A stretch of DNA of 64,000 nucleotides from positions 248,001 to 312,000 of the forward strand of contig NZ_LYMM01000002.1 of the NCBI RefSeq assembly GCF_002896965.1, read 5' to 3'. The notes beneath the pieces were generated by a model. The model was not told the origin of the DNA and ran no database searches. It was given only the letters and a program-made list of their open reading frames with translations. This document shows positions 8,187-16,912 of the stretch, piece after piece. The DNA comes from Novosphingobium guangzhouense. GTDB lineage: Bacteria; Pseudomonadota; Alphaproteobacteria; Sphingomonadales; Sphingomonadaceae. Numbering within the stretch: the stretch's first letter is position 1; the number at the start of each line of letters is the position of its first letter. Made by a program: the position numbers and the translations under genes.

Positions 8187-8675
8187 TCACGGCTCCCAGG
8201 GCGGGGTGTCTTCGTCCACCTCAAATCCGGTCAACACCGGGGCCGGTTCGGGTTCGAGAATGCTCATAATGCTGGTGTCGAATGGATCCGGCTCGCCCTG
8301 GTACTGCAGATCGAAACCGCCGTCGGCGCGCGGGGCCGCACTCACCGCCTGATCAAGCTGTAACTGCAGGAGAACGTCCGCCGTGCCATTGTCCAGGATC
8401 TCGGCGTCGAAGCCTATGGCGTCGGCATTCGGCATCATCAGATCGGGTTGGTTGACGCGCATCCACTGGAACACGGCTAGAAACAGGATGGAGATGTCGC
8501 TGGCCATTTCCACCACCAGGACATTGAGCTGGAAGGCATAGGCAAGACCGCGCGTCCCGGTTTGCGTGGACTTGGCGGTCCCGCGCTCGATCCAGATCCG
8601 GATTCGATCAGGATCGGTGCCCAGTTCGGGAAGCGCGGCAAAGATGGCGGCTTTCAGGGTGTCGATCTTGCGCAC
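8187..8675 (-). CDS. R: Tail completion protein R
   Basis: 162 residues, P2 gpR family (Pfam PF06891). Starts MRKIDTLKAAIFAALPEL, followed by the segment with RIWIERG and the Phe/Trp-containing FLAVFQWMRVNQPDLM. The C-terminal 40 residues are acidic and Pro-rich. Located in P2 order between X and S. Family role: tail completion at the head-proximal end. Confidence 0.85.
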   Translation of the reverse strand: MRKIDTLKAAIFAALPELGTDPDRIRIWIERGTAKSTQTGTRGLAYAFQLNVLVVEMASDISILFLAVFQWMRVNQPDLMMPNADAIGFDAEILDNGTADVLLQLQLDQAVSAAPRADGGFDLQYQGEPDPFDTSIMSILEPEPAPVLTGFEVDEDTPPWEP

Positions 8676-8679
8676 GCAA

Positions 8680-8895
8680 TCAATCCCACAGCTTCACGGT
8701 TTCGAGGACGGCCGGGGCAGCCTCGGTCAGATCGGGCAGGGTGATGACGGTCCCGGCAGGCAGGCGGGGACCGAGAGCGGCGATGCCGGGGTTAAGGGCA
8801 AACACCTGCTCCGTAACGCCGCGCGTGCGGCCCAGCTCGCGCCAGCAGATTGCGGCGATCGTGTCGCCCTGCCGAGCGGTGGCGGTGTTAGGCAC
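8680..8895 (-). CDS. X: Tail protein X
   Basis: 71 residues from a GTG at 8895, chosen because AAGAAGG lies just upstream and longer starts add an unlikely polar leader. The sequence has the LysM-like pattern of P2 gpX (Pfam PF05489): GDTIAAICWRELGRT, then VFALNPGIAALGPRLPAGTVITLPDL. Role: small tail component, probably peptidoglycan-binding. It overlaps the preceding small gene by 8 bases. Confidence 0.85.
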   Translation of the reverse strand: MPNTATARQGDTIAAICWRELGRTRGVTEQVFALNPGIAALGPRLPAGTVITLPDLTEAAPAVLETVKLWD

Positions 8896-9106
8896 GGCCT
8901 TCTTTCTGTGCGAATTCGATGAAGGCCTGCTCGATCGCATGGCCGTCGTCACCGTTCGAAGTATCGTCAGGGCCGAAGTTTATCTGTTTGCCGTTGCGCA
9001 TCGAAAAGCACAATTTCGGGCGTCCACCGGGAGCCGCCGCAGCGACCCACCAGTGCGATATCTCTTCGATGACGATGGCCTTGTTGCCAACGCGGAAGAT
9101 TCTCAT
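8888..9106 (-). CDS. Small hypothetical phage protein
   Basis: 72 residues between head-completion gene L and tail gene X, overlapping X by 8 bases and touching L by one base, so it is translated in the same operon. It has a Trp pair (residues 19-20), a Gly-rich turn and an acidic C-terminal helix. I recognise no family. In P2 this slot leads directly from L to X. Tight coupling supports a real gene, perhaps a head-tail or regulatory factor. Confidence 0.7.
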   Translation of the reverse strand: MRIFRVGNKAIVIEEISHWWVAAAAPGGRPKLCFSMRNGKQINFGPDDTSNGDDGHAIEQAFIEFAQKEGRA

Positions 9107-9603
9107 CAGATCAATTCCACCCGATTTCGCCCGACCGCTACTTCCGAACCAATGCTCAGCAAATCTGCAACGGCCGCTAGCGCAATGCGACGCGAATCGT
9201 CGGCGGTTAAGACCTTCTCCGCAGCTCGGTCGAGGCCGTCATCGGTCGCGGAAATGTCGCGATACTGGCCCTGCAACTCGGCCGCCGCGAAGTAGATGAC
9301 CACCCGCTCCCACAGGACCACGGCGAGGTTGCGGGTGTTGATCGACTGGCTGGTCACTTGCTCCAGCGCGCTCGCACCGGTGGCGGCGCGCGCGCTGCGC
9401 CAGGCGGACAGTTCGCGGAAGGCGTGGAGCATGCCGCCCTCGATCGCCGCGATCAGCCGTTCTGTCGGGACGACGCCATCCCCGAGGCGCGGGATTTCGC
9501 GGGCCGTTGCAAGCTTCACCGGCGGAAACCACCCGTCCGCAACGACTTGCGCGTCAGCGGGATCGGCTTTGGGTGCGGGATAGGAGACGAGGCCGGTACT
9601 CAT
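9106..9603 (-). CDS. L: Head completion/stabilisation protein L
   Basis: 165 residues, P2 gpL family (Pfam PF05926). The segment VADGWFPPVKLATAREIPRL near the N-terminus and the later AAELQGQYRDISATDDG are characteristic. Role: connector or stabiliser fixed to the portal after DNA packaging. It follows M after a 108-base gap with a large hairpin. Confidence 0.85.
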   Translation of the reverse strand: MSTGLVSYPAPKADPADAQVVADGWFPPVKLATAREIPRLGDGVVPTERLIAAIEGGMLHAFRELSAWRSARAATGASALEQVTSQSINTRNLAVVLWERVVIYFAAAELQGQYRDISATDDGLDRAAEKVLTADDSRRIALAAVADLLSIGSEVAVGRNRVELI

Positions 9604-9627
9604 GGATGGTTCCTCGGGAGACGTTTT

Positions 9628-9692
9628 CGGGGGGTGGGGACGGTCTGACCGGCAAGCCGCGAGCGGTTCCCGTCGTGACCGTCCGCCCCCCG
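9628..9692. repeat. Large hairpin between phage genes M and L
   Basis: Arms 9628-9645 and 9677-9692 pair over about 15 bp (a G6 run plus GGACGGTC, with a small bulge), enclosing a 31-base loop. It lies in the 108-base gap between M and L. On the - strand there is no clear U-run after it. It could be an mRNA processing or stability element separating capsid from completion genes. Confidence 0.5.
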
Positions 9693-9711
9693 AGCGCCGT
9701 GGGGCGTTCGG

Positions 9712-10476
9712 TTATGCCTGTTGCTCGGCGTCGGCGGAGAGCACGCGGAGCTGGCGCTCCAGTTCCTGAATGTCCTTCTTCACACCTACGTCGCGATGCA
9801 GCGCGAGCGCGCGCTGCATGTGCGTCAGTGCTTCCGATGCGAACGCGGCCTTACCGCCGGCAGGGGCGTTGTCAGCGCTCGGATCGAACGCGTCGGCCTT
9901 GCGGCGGTAGGCGCGGCCGATGGCCTTGTGGAGCTTGGCCTTGGCCGGGTCGGGCATGTCCGCGCCTTCGACCAAGGCGAGCACTTGCAGGAGCTGCTCG
10001 AGCGTCACCAGTTCGTGCTGGCCCAGCGAGACGGTGGCGATGTCTTCGGCGAGGAAGCATGCGGCGGTGCGGTTGTAGCGCTCGGGCATGACGAGATTGA
10101 ACTTGAGCACATGTGCGCCGATGCGCAGCGCATACTCGATGTCCCGGTAGTCGATCGCCCATACCATGTTGGTGACGACGATTTCGTCCTGCGCCGCGCG
10201 ACCCTGTTCACCGGCGAGCAACACGCCTTCGATCCAGTCGGCGAACGCCTTGGCGAACTCCGCCTTCATCGGATTACGGGCCTCGATGGAAGCGACGTCG
10301 GCGAGCTGGCGCAGGTTGTCATGCAGCAGCACGCGCAGTGCGGAGTATTCCTGCCCCGCAACGGTGTCGGCGGCGAGGGCTGGCGGAGCCGTGTCGGTGC
10401 GGTGGCTGACGTGGTTGGGCCCTGCGCTTTTGAGGCCGCGAACCATCTGCTGGTGACGTCGGAAGGGGCTGACCAT
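9712..10476 (-). CDS. M: Terminase small subunit M
   Basis: 254 residues, P2 gpM family (Pfam PF05944). It has SPFRRHQQMVRG at the N-terminus, a central ALRIGAHVLKFNLVMPERYNR block, and a C-terminal ALTHMQRALALHRDVGVKK segment as in the family. Role: DNA-recognition subunit of terminase, acting with P at the cos site. The P2 gene is similar in length. Confidence 0.88.
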   Translation of the reverse strand: MVSPFRRHQQMVRGLKSAGPNHVSHRTDTAPPALAADTVAGQEYSALRVLLHDNLRQLADVASIEARNPMKAEFAKAFADWIEGVLLAGEQGRAAQDEIVVTNMVWAIDYRDIEYALRIGAHVLKFNLVMPERYNRTAACFLAEDIATVSLGQHELVTLEQLLQVLALVEGADMPDPAKAKLHKAIGRAYRRKADAFDPSADNAPAGGKAAFASEALTHMQRALALHRDVGVKKDIQELERQLRVLSADAEQQA

Positions 10477-10611
10477 GCGGGGCTCTCCTGTGGTTTATCG
10501 GGTGCCCGCTCTATCCGGCGGCGGGCGGGGGAGCGTTAACGGAACCCCCTCTCTATTGGCTCTGGCGGTGCCATCCCGGATGACAGGTTCCGCCGTCGAC
10601 GCCCTCGGGTA

Positions 10612-11709
10612 TTACGGACGGGCGCCGAAGGTGATGTTCTCGGCCATGACTGCAAAGTCGGTGTCCTCGAAAACATAGCCCTCGTTGACCGAGTTGTAGT
10701 CCACCAGCTGTGCCATGTTCTCCGGCTCATCCTTGATGAAGCGGCGGCGCGAACCCTCCTGATAGTAGATCGAGAGGTTCTTGAGCGGGGTGACCAGCAT
10801 CGTGCCCTCGGGGAAGAAGGGCACGATGGCCGCCGGACGTCCGCCGATCTGCCGCGCCGACATGACGATGTCGGAGACGGTTTCGTCGCTGGTGGACTTC
10901 CCGCCGTCGATCGTGTCCGCCAGCGGGCGGTTGATCATCGGGAAGTACTTCTCGTCCACCAGATCCTGGCTGACGACAACGACATGATCGGTCGAGCTGC
11001 GCGCCCAGCTGGGCATGCCGGCGATGAGATCGTAGGCGAGCGCGTCGATGTTCTTGTAGTCGCCGTCCTCGTGATCCGAGCCGGCGCCGATGTAGATGGG
11101 CGCAGCGGCTCCGGTAGCCGTGGTGACGTCGCCTGCCGTGACGGTGGCGCGGCCCATGACGTGGTCCGGCTTTTCGAGGCGCAGCTTCTGCAGCCACCCG
11201 ATATTGACGTCCTCGCCAAGCGGGTTGTCTTCGGGATCGGTGTCGGCCGCTGCCTCGATACCATGCCAGCCCACCATGATGCGGCTGAGGGCGACAGAGG
11301 TGGCGACGTGCTTGGCGTAGCGCTGTGCAAAATCCGGGAACTTCGACCAGGCATCGACCAGTTCCCAAGGCAGCCAGCTGTCGAACAGCGTGGTTTCCAG
11401 CTTGAACTCCCGATCCTGCAGGCGACCGACGTACTGCGGACGGCGAGGCAGGTTGGCGCGCGAGCGGCGGCTTGCGATCATGTTGTTCGCACCGATGCCG
11501 ATGACCTGGCCGATGAGATCGCGCACGCCGATGACGTTGATGCGCTCGAGGAAGCCGACCTGTTCGCGCTGCAGATCCTCAAGACGCTGTTCGCTGGTGG
11601 GGGCAAGGGCGAAGTTGCGGCTGACATCGCGCGCACCGTTGGCCTGCCCGATGGCCGTGAAAAGGCCGTCCAGTGCCCTGCGGCCGCGATCGGAAAGATT
11701 GTAACCCAT
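10612..11709 (-). CDS. N: Major capsid protein N
   Basis: 365 residues from ATG 11709; an upstream in-frame extension of 29 codons lacks family similarity and was dropped. P2 gpN family (Pfam PF05125): the segments GQVIGIGANNMIASR, SWLPWELVDAWSKFP, and C-terminal RRRFIKDEPENMAQLVDYNSVNE are family hallmarks. Forms the icosahedral shell after cleavage by O. The start lies 52 bases after the scaffold gene stop. Confidence 0.93.
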   Translation of the reverse strand: MGYNLSDRGRRALDGLFTAIGQANGARDVSRNFALAPTSEQRLEDLQREQVGFLERINVIGVRDLIGQVIGIGANNMIASRRSRANLPRRPQYVGRLQDREFKLETTLFDSWLPWELVDAWSKFPDFAQRYAKHVATSVALSRIMVGWHGIEAAADTDPEDNPLGEDVNIGWLQKLRLEKPDHVMGRATVTAGDVTTATGAAAPIYIGAGSDHEDGDYKNIDALAYDLIAGMPSWARSSTDHVVVVSQDLVDEKYFPMINRPLADTIDGGKSTSDETVSDIVMSARQIGGRPAAIVPFFPEGTMLVTPLKNLSIYYQEGSRRRFIKDEPENMAQLVDYNSVNEGYVFEDTDFAVMAENITFGARP

Positions 11710-11761
11710 GATGATGGTCCTGTGTGAATTTAGCGGGGCGGGCGGGAGAGGGGCGCGAAGG

Positions 11762-12604
11762 TCAGAAGATGCCGGCGTAGCCACCGGCATTGCCATCCGA
11801 GGCAGGGCGACGGTTGTACTGGTGGGAGGGAGTGGTCTCCCGTTCCTGTTCGAGCTTGGTGAACTTCACGCCGAGCGCATCGACTTCGGTGCGCAGCTCG
11901 GTGCGAAGCGACCCGATCTCGTCCGCGATCATCTTGCCGTGATCGGTGAAGAGCTGCTTGAACGCGGCGAAATCGAGACCCTGTGCGGGCGGATCCTTGG
12001 GGGCGGGATCGGCTGCGGGCTTTTCCTCCGGCTTGCCGCCGCTGAATTTTGCAAATGCCCCGTCCAGGATGCCGCTCAACTTGGTCAGGAAGCTGTCACC
12101 GGCATCGTCGGCGCCCGCCTCGGCGAACTCCAGCAGGGCGGCTTCTTCGCCCGCGACCTTGAGTACGCCCGGAAGCGAGCGGTTGAACTGAAGGCGTTCG
12201 GTCGCGATCGAGGCGGGGCTGTCGGTCAGTGCGCAGCCCATCATGTAGGCGAAGCCCTTGCCGCCGAAGTTGGGCTCGATCTCGATCGAGGGATAGACCT
12301 TCTGGCCTGCGTCGTTGAGCTGCTTGGCATCGTCCATGACGTCGAACACGCCATAGAGGCCGAGGCGCTTTTCCTTCTTGCCGTTGAAGTTCACCTCGAC
12401 CTCGGCGGTCGAAAGTTCGAGCACGTCGCCATAGGAGCGGAATGGGCCGTCGCCGGTGAAGCCGCGCAGATGTTCGATGTTGAGCCGCGCGCCGTAAGTC
12501 TTCGGGTCGTAGCTGTCGGCCATTTCCTGCAGCATCTTGTCGTCGATGGTGCGACCGTCGACGGTCGAGCCGGCAGTGGCGAGGAGGAAGGACTTGGTCT
12601 TCAT
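11762..12604 (-). CDS. O: Capsid scaffolding protein and protease O
   Basis: 280 residues from ATG 12604. P2 gpO family (Pfam PF05929), a serine protease fused to a scaffold. The expected catalytic residues are visible: Asp16, His45 in NIEHLRGF, and Ser106 in VYPSIEIEPNF, with spacing close to P2 D19-H48-S107. The C-terminal third (about 175-265) is Pro/Ala-rich and then helical, as expected for the scaffolding part. A far longer reading frame continues upstream on this strand but is antisense to terminase and not coding. Role: assembly of N and maturation of N, O and Q. Confidence 0.92.
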   Translation of the reverse strand: MKTKSFLLATAGSTVDGRTIDDKMLQEMADSYDPKTYGARLNIEHLRGFTGDGPFRSYGDVLELSTAEVEVNFNGKKEKRLGLYGVFDVMDDAKQLNDAGQKVYPSIEIEPNFGGKGFAYMMGCALTDSPASIATERLQFNRSLPGVLKVAGEEAALLEFAEAGADDAGDSFLTKLSGILDGAFAKFSGGKPEEKPAADPAPKDPPAQGLDFAAFKQLFTDHGKMIADEIGSLRTELRTEVDALGVKFTKLEQERETTPSHQYNRRPASDGNAGGYAGIF

Positions 12605-12757
12605 GGGGCGGCTCCGCGTTCGGTCCTGAAAAGGGCGGTTGCGGCGCCCGGCGTCTGATGACGTGTTCAGGCCCCACCGGCGGCAATCTTGCAACGCGCG
12701 GGCGCGGTAACGCTGGATTTCACCCGCGCTGCCCATCGCCAGAAGGGGGTAGACGCG
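12605..12757. promoter_or_regulatory. Divergent promoter region between phage genes O and P
   Basis: The 153-base gap separates the - strand late operon (O onward) from the + strand P-Q operon, as in P2 where Ogr-dependent promoters face away from each other. I searched by eye for the Ogr operator (TGT, 12 bases, ACA) and did not find a clean copy, so activator use is unknown. AAGGGGG at about 12743-12749 is the probable ribosome site of P. Confidence 0.45.
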
Positions 12758-14710
12758 GTGCATGGCATGCCCATGCCCCATGCCGCCCCCAAACCTGCCA
12801 AAAGCGAAGGAGCCGCGATCAGCCGGCAGGTTGCCCGCGCGCAGCGCCGCGAAGCGCGCTCGCTGTTCTGGCGCGGGTGGAGGCTGACCCAGATCGAGGA
12901 AGAGCTGGGCATCAACTACAATACGCTGGCAAGCTGGTCGCGCCGCGACGGGTGGGAGACGAACCCCACGGTCGATATAATCGACGATCGCATTGAGGTG
13001 GCAGTTGGCAACCTGATCGACAAGGATCCGCTCACCGAAGGCGACATGAAGCGGATCGACTTCCTGACCCGCCAGCTCGAGCGCACGGCGCGGATCCGCA
13101 AGTACAACGAAACCGGCAGGGAGGGCGACCTCAACCCCAAGGTCGGCAATCGGAACAACGACCAGGCCAAGGCCAAGCGCGCGGAGAAGCGCAAGAATTT
13201 CCTGACGCTGGAACAGTGGCAGGATCTGCTCGACGATTTCCACGACCGCAACTTCGAATATCAGGAGCTGTGGTGGGAGCAGCGCCACCAGCGCACGCGA
13301 AAGATCCGCAAGAGCCGTCAGGTCGGCGCGACATGGTATTTTGCGCGTGAGGCGCTCGCCAAGGTCGGCGAGGCTGTGCTGGCGGGGCAGGGCAAGGATC
13401 GCTTCGCGCTCGAGGACGCTCCGCGCAACCAGATTTTCCTTTCCGCGTCCGAGCGCCAGGCGCTCAAGTTCCGGCGCGAGATCGTCAGTTGGGTACGTCG
13501 CGTCACCGGCGTCGAACTCAAGGGCAAGATCATCACCCTCGACTTCGCGGGTCAGTACCCCGAGGACGAGGAGGGCGACGCCACCGGCCCCGCACTGGAC
13601 CAGGTGGGCTTCTATTTCCTGTCGACCAACTCCGCGACGGCGCAGGGAGAGAGCGGCGACCTCTACTTCGACGAATATGCCTGGGTCCACGGCTTCGCTG
13701 AACTGAACCGTGTCGCCAGCGGCATGACGACGCACAAGATCTACAAGGAAACGTATTTCTCGACGCCGTCGACCAAGACGCATGAAAGCTACGCCTGGTG
13801 GGCGGGTGAGGAGTGGAACCGGGGCCGCGAGAAGCGCGCGCAAAAGCCGTTCGACATCAGCCTGAAGAACCTGCGTCGCGGTGCCATCATGCCCGACGGC
13901 AGCTGGCAGCAAATCCTGACGATCCACGATGCCTGCGCGATGGGGCTGAGCCGCCTTGTAGATGTGGAGATGCAGCGGGCCAAGTATTCGGAAGAGGCGT
14001 TCCGCAACCTCTATGAGTGCGAGGACGTCGATGATTCGGAGAGCAGCTTCCCGTTCGCGCGAATCGCCCCGGCGCGGGTGGACAGCTTCTATCGCTGGCG
14101 CGACTTCCGGCCCGCCCTGATCGAGATTCCCGGCGGCCGCCCCTTCGGCGACAAGCCGGTGTGGGTGGGTTACGATCCGAACAAGCAGGGCCGTGACGAT
14201 GCAGCGCTGATCGTCGTCGCTCCGCCGGAGCAGGCAGGGCGGGGCAAGTTCCGTGTGCTGGAGAAAATCCGGCTCCCAAACCTCGACTTCGCGGGGCAGG
14301 CTGCGGAGATTCGCAAGGTCTACGACCGCTACCGCGTAACCGATATCGCGATCGACACCACCGGCCATGGTCTCGCTGTATGGGAACACGTGCGCAAGTG
14401 GTTCCCGATGGCCCGCAAGATCGAATACTCGGTGGCGAGCAAGACGGCGCTGGTCCTCAAGGGGCAGAACATCTTCCGCACACAGCGCATCGAATTCGAT
14501 GCCGGGTGGAGCGACCTCATGGCCGCGCTCATGGCGATTCGCCCCGCGCTCACCGGCAGCAAGAAGGGCGTGACCTACATCGCCACGCGTAACGGCGAGG
14601 TCGGCCACGCCGATGTCGCGTGGGCGCTTCTGCACGCCCTTTCCAATGAACCGCTCGACGTCGGCACCGCCGCAGAGGGCACCGGCGGCACGATCCGCTT
14701 CCTAGACTGA
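12758..14710 (+). CDS. P: Terminase large subunit P
   Basis: 650 residues from a GTG at 12758, chosen because AAGGGGG ends 8 bases upstream; ATGs at 12767 and 12773 are alternatives. P2 gpP family. A helix-turn-helix (REARSLFWRGWRLTQIEEEL) is near the N-terminus. The ATPase has the deviant Walker A typical of this family, KSRQVGATWYFAREAL, and Walker B in GDLYFDEYAW. The C-terminal nuclease domain has acidic residues in VGYDPNKQGRDDAAL, TDIAIDTTGHG and GHADVAWALLHAL, expected metal ligands. Role: ATP-driven packaging and cos cutting, docked on portal Q. Confidence 0.93.
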   Translation: MHGMPMPHAAPKPAKSEGAAISRQVARAQRREARSLFWRGWRLTQIEEELGINYNTLASWSRRDGWETNPTVDIIDDRIEVAVGNLIDKDPLTEGDMKRIDFLTRQLERTARIRKYNETGREGDLNPKVGNRNNDQAKAKRAEKRKNFLTLEQWQDLLDDFHDRNFEYQELWWEQRHQRTRKIRKSRQVGATWYFAREALAKVGEAVLAGQGKDRFALEDAPRNQIFLSASERQALKFRREIVSWVRRVTGVELKGKIITLDFAGQYPEDEEGDATGPALDQVGFYFLSTNSATAQGESGDLYFDEYAWVHGFAELNRVASGMTTHKIYKETYFSTPSTKTHESYAWWAGEEWNRGREKRAQKPFDISLKNLRRGAIMPDGSWQQILTIHDACAMGLSRLVDVEMQRAKYSEEAFRNLYECEDVDDSESSFPFARIAPARVDSFYRWRDFRPALIEIPGGRPFGDKPVWVGYDPNKQGRDDAALIVVAPPEQAGRGKFRVLEKIRLPNLDFAGQAAEIRKVYDRYRVTDIAIDTTGHGLAVWEHVRKWFPMARKIEYSVASKTALVLKGQNIFRTQRIEFDAGWSDLMAALMAIRPALTGSKKGVTYIATRNGEVGHADVAWALLHALSNEPLDVGTAAEGTGGTIRFLD

Positions 14711-14724
14711 CAGGAGCCACTTCC

Positions 14725-15813
14725 ATGACCGATGCCCTTGCAACCGAAGTGGTGGAGACCGTGACGGCCGATGCCGTAAAGCACCCGGCCCACGCGGCTG
14801 TCTTCTCGTTCGGAGATCCCGAAGGCGTGCTCGATCGCCGCGATCTCAGCATGTATTTTGAGGTGTGGCACAATGGGCGCTGGTACGAACCGCCCATGCC
14901 CATGGGCAAGCTGGCGCAGGCGTTCAACATGAGCCCGCACCATCGCAGCGCCATTGCTCTCAAGGTCAATCTGCTGGTGGCCCAGCAGCAGCCCTCGCGC
15001 TGGCTGTCGTCCGACGCATTCGAGCGGTTCGCCCTGGACTTCCTGCAGATGGGCAACGGCTATCTCGAGGACGTGCCCAACATGGCGGGGCGCAGCGCGC
15101 GGGCCGAGCATACTCCTGCTATCCATACCCGTGCCGGCATCGCACCTGACGTCTACTGGTTCGTCAATCAGGCTATCGGACAGGAGCACGAGTTTCAGGC
15201 GGGGCGCATCTTCCATCTCCAGCAGCCCGACGTCGCGCAGGAAGTCTACGGGGTGCCGGAATGGCTGTCGGCGCTGCAGTCGGGCCTGCTGGCCGAGAAC
15301 GCCACGCTGTTCCGTCGCCGCTATTACCTCAACGGCGCGCATGCCGGCTTCGTGTTCTACGTGAGCGATGCCCTGGCGGACCAGAAGACGGTCGATATGC
15401 TCGAGGACAAGCTACGCTCCGCCAAGGGCGTGGGCAACTTCAAGAACATGCTGGTCTACATCCCGAATGGGAAGAAGGATGGCATCCAGATCATGCCGAT
15501 CGCCGATGTGACGGCGAAGGACGAATTCTCGGCGGTGAAGAACATCAGTCGCGATGACATGCTCGCGGCGCATCGTACCCCGCCCCAGCTGATCGGCATC
15601 ATCCCGCAGAACAATGGCGGCTTCGGCAAGATCAGTGAAGCGCGCGATGCCTACTACGAAACCGAGATCGTGCCGATCGCGCGGCGCATGTTGCGCATGA
15701 ACGAATGGTTTGGCTCGCCGGTACTTGCATTCGCAGACTACGTCTGCGCGGACGGCAGCATCATCCGGCAGACCGGCGACGGTTTCCGTAAGCTGCCCGC
15801 CGGCACCCTCTAA
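14725..15813 (+). CDS. Q: Portal protein Q
   Basis: 362 residues, phage portal protein of the PBSX/P2 type. Segments such as FSFGDPEGVLDRRDL near the N-terminus, FLQMGNGYLEDV, then YYLNGAHAGFVFYVSD, and C-terminal MLAAHRTPPQLIGIIPQNNGGFG are family signatures. Forms the twelvefold ring through which DNA is packaged. It follows P by 14 bases and is followed by a GC hairpin. Confidence 0.93.
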   Translation: MTDALATEVVETVTADAVKHPAHAAVFSFGDPEGVLDRRDLSMYFEVWHNGRWYEPPMPMGKLAQAFNMSPHHRSAIALKVNLLVAQQQPSRWLSSDAFERFALDFLQMGNGYLEDVPNMAGRSARAEHTPAIHTRAGIAPDVYWFVNQAIGQEHEFQAGRIFHLQQPDVAQEVYGVPEWLSALQSGLLAENATLFRRRYYLNGAHAGFVFYVSDALADQKTVDMLEDKLRSAKGVGNFKNMLVYIPNGKKDGIQIMPIADVTAKDEFSAVKNISRDDMLAAHRTPPQLIGIIPQNNGGFGKISEARDAYYETEIVPIARRMLRMNEWFGSPVLAFADYVCADGSIIRQTGDGFRKLPAGTL

Positions 15814-15836
15814 CCCCGCCCCGTCGAAAGGCGGGG
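15814..15836 (+). terminator. Hairpin after portal gene
   Basis: CCCCGCC and its complement with a 9-base loop, starting at the base after the portal stop codon. It lacks a U-run, so termination is uncertain; it might instead stabilise the P-Q transcript or reduce read-through into the methylase gene. Confidence 0.4.
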
Positions 15837-15953
15837 GACCGGGGCGCGGCAACGCCCCAAGTCCGACGAACCACGCTCGTCATGATCCAGATCGGTCCCG
15901 CCTCGGGACCATCCCGCCTGCCGAATCGGCGTGCGAACAAATAGAGAACGATC

Positions 15954-16769
15954 ATGTCAGTGTCGATCCCCGAATGCACGTTTACACCCGTCGATCCCAC
16001 GCGTCCGCTGGCGCCCTATATCGGTGGCAAGCGCCAGCTCGCGAAGCGTCTTGTCGCCCTCATCAATTCGATCGAGCACACCACCTATGCCGAAGTGTTT
16101 GTCGGCATGGGCGGCGTGTTCCTGCGCCGCGATCAGCGTCCGAAAGGCGAAGTCATCAACGACTGGTCCGAGGATGTTGCAACCTTCTTCCGCGTTATCC
16201 AGCATCATTACGTCGCCTTCCTCGACATGCTGCGCTTCCAGATCACCACGCGCGCCAACTTTGAGAAGTTACTGGCATTAGAGCCCAGCTCACTGACGGA
16301 CCTGCAGCGTTCGGCGCGCTTCCTCTACCTTCAGCGCCTGGCATTCGGCGGAAAGGTGAGGGGAAAGACCTTCGGCGTCGTCATCGACGGGCCGGCGCGA
16401 TTCGACGTGACGAAGCTCGGGCCGATGATCGAGGCCGTTCATGACCGCCTGACCGGGGTGGTGATCGAGCGCCTGGGGTGGAGCGACTTCATTCGCCGGT
16501 ACGATCGTCCCGGTACGCTGTTCTACCTCGACCCTCCCTACTTCGGCTGCGAAGGCGACTATGGCCGTGATCTGTTCGACAGGAGCCAGTTCGAGCTGAT
16601 GGCGCAGCAGCTGCGCACGATCCGGGGGCGCTTCATCGTCTCGCTCAACGATCACCCGGAGGTGCGCCGGATCTTCGCCGGGTTCACCTTCCGCGAAGAG
16701 CGGCTGTCATACAGCGTGGGCGGCAACGGGAAGGCGAAGGCCGTGGGCGAAGTCATCATCACCAACTGA
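15954..16769 (+). CDS. DNA adenine N6-methyltransferase (Dam/D12 class)
   Basis: 271 residues. The AdoMet site is EVFVGMGGVFL (residues 47-57) preceded by the D12-class PYIGGKRQL (21-29), and the catalytic motif IV is DPPY (193-196). This order is the alpha group of N6-adenine methylases. No restriction endonuclease gene is adjacent, so it is an orphan phage methylase, possibly protecting phage DNA from host restriction or modulating regulation. It is placed between the portal operon and the KAP NTPase, at the edge of the structural module. The recognition sequence cannot be told from the protein. Confidence 0.9.
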   Translation: MSVSIPECTFTPVDPTRPLAPYIGGKRQLAKRLVALINSIEHTTYAEVFVGMGGVFLRRDQRPKGEVINDWSEDVATFFRVIQHHYVAFLDMLRFQITTRANFEKLLALEPSSLTDLQRSARFLYLQRLAFGGKVRGKTFGVVIDGPARFDVTKLGPMIEAVHDRLTGVVIERLGWSDFIRRYDRPGTLFYLDPPYFGCEGDYGRDLFDRSQFELMAQQLRTIRGRFIVSLNDHPEVRRIFAGFTFREERLSYSVGGNGKAKAVGEVIITN

Positions 16770-16912
16770 CAAGCAATGAGGCGGGCGAACGTTTCCCATG
16801 CACCCGCCTCATACACTAGTGGTATGAGCGCAACGGATGAGCCCCACTGAATGATGCTCAAAGGCGCAGATTTTCGCCGTTCCTCAGGGAACCATCCGGC
16901 TGAAACTGACCA

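Noticed and set aside
12605..12757. Ogr-type operators (TGT, 12 bases, ACA) between O and P
   Set aside because: No clean copy was found by eye on either strand.
12605..14635. Very long - strand frame extending the scaffold/protease gene to 957 codons
   Set aside because: Everything upstream of 12604 is antisense to the clearly coding terminase gene; family similarity starts at ATG 12604.
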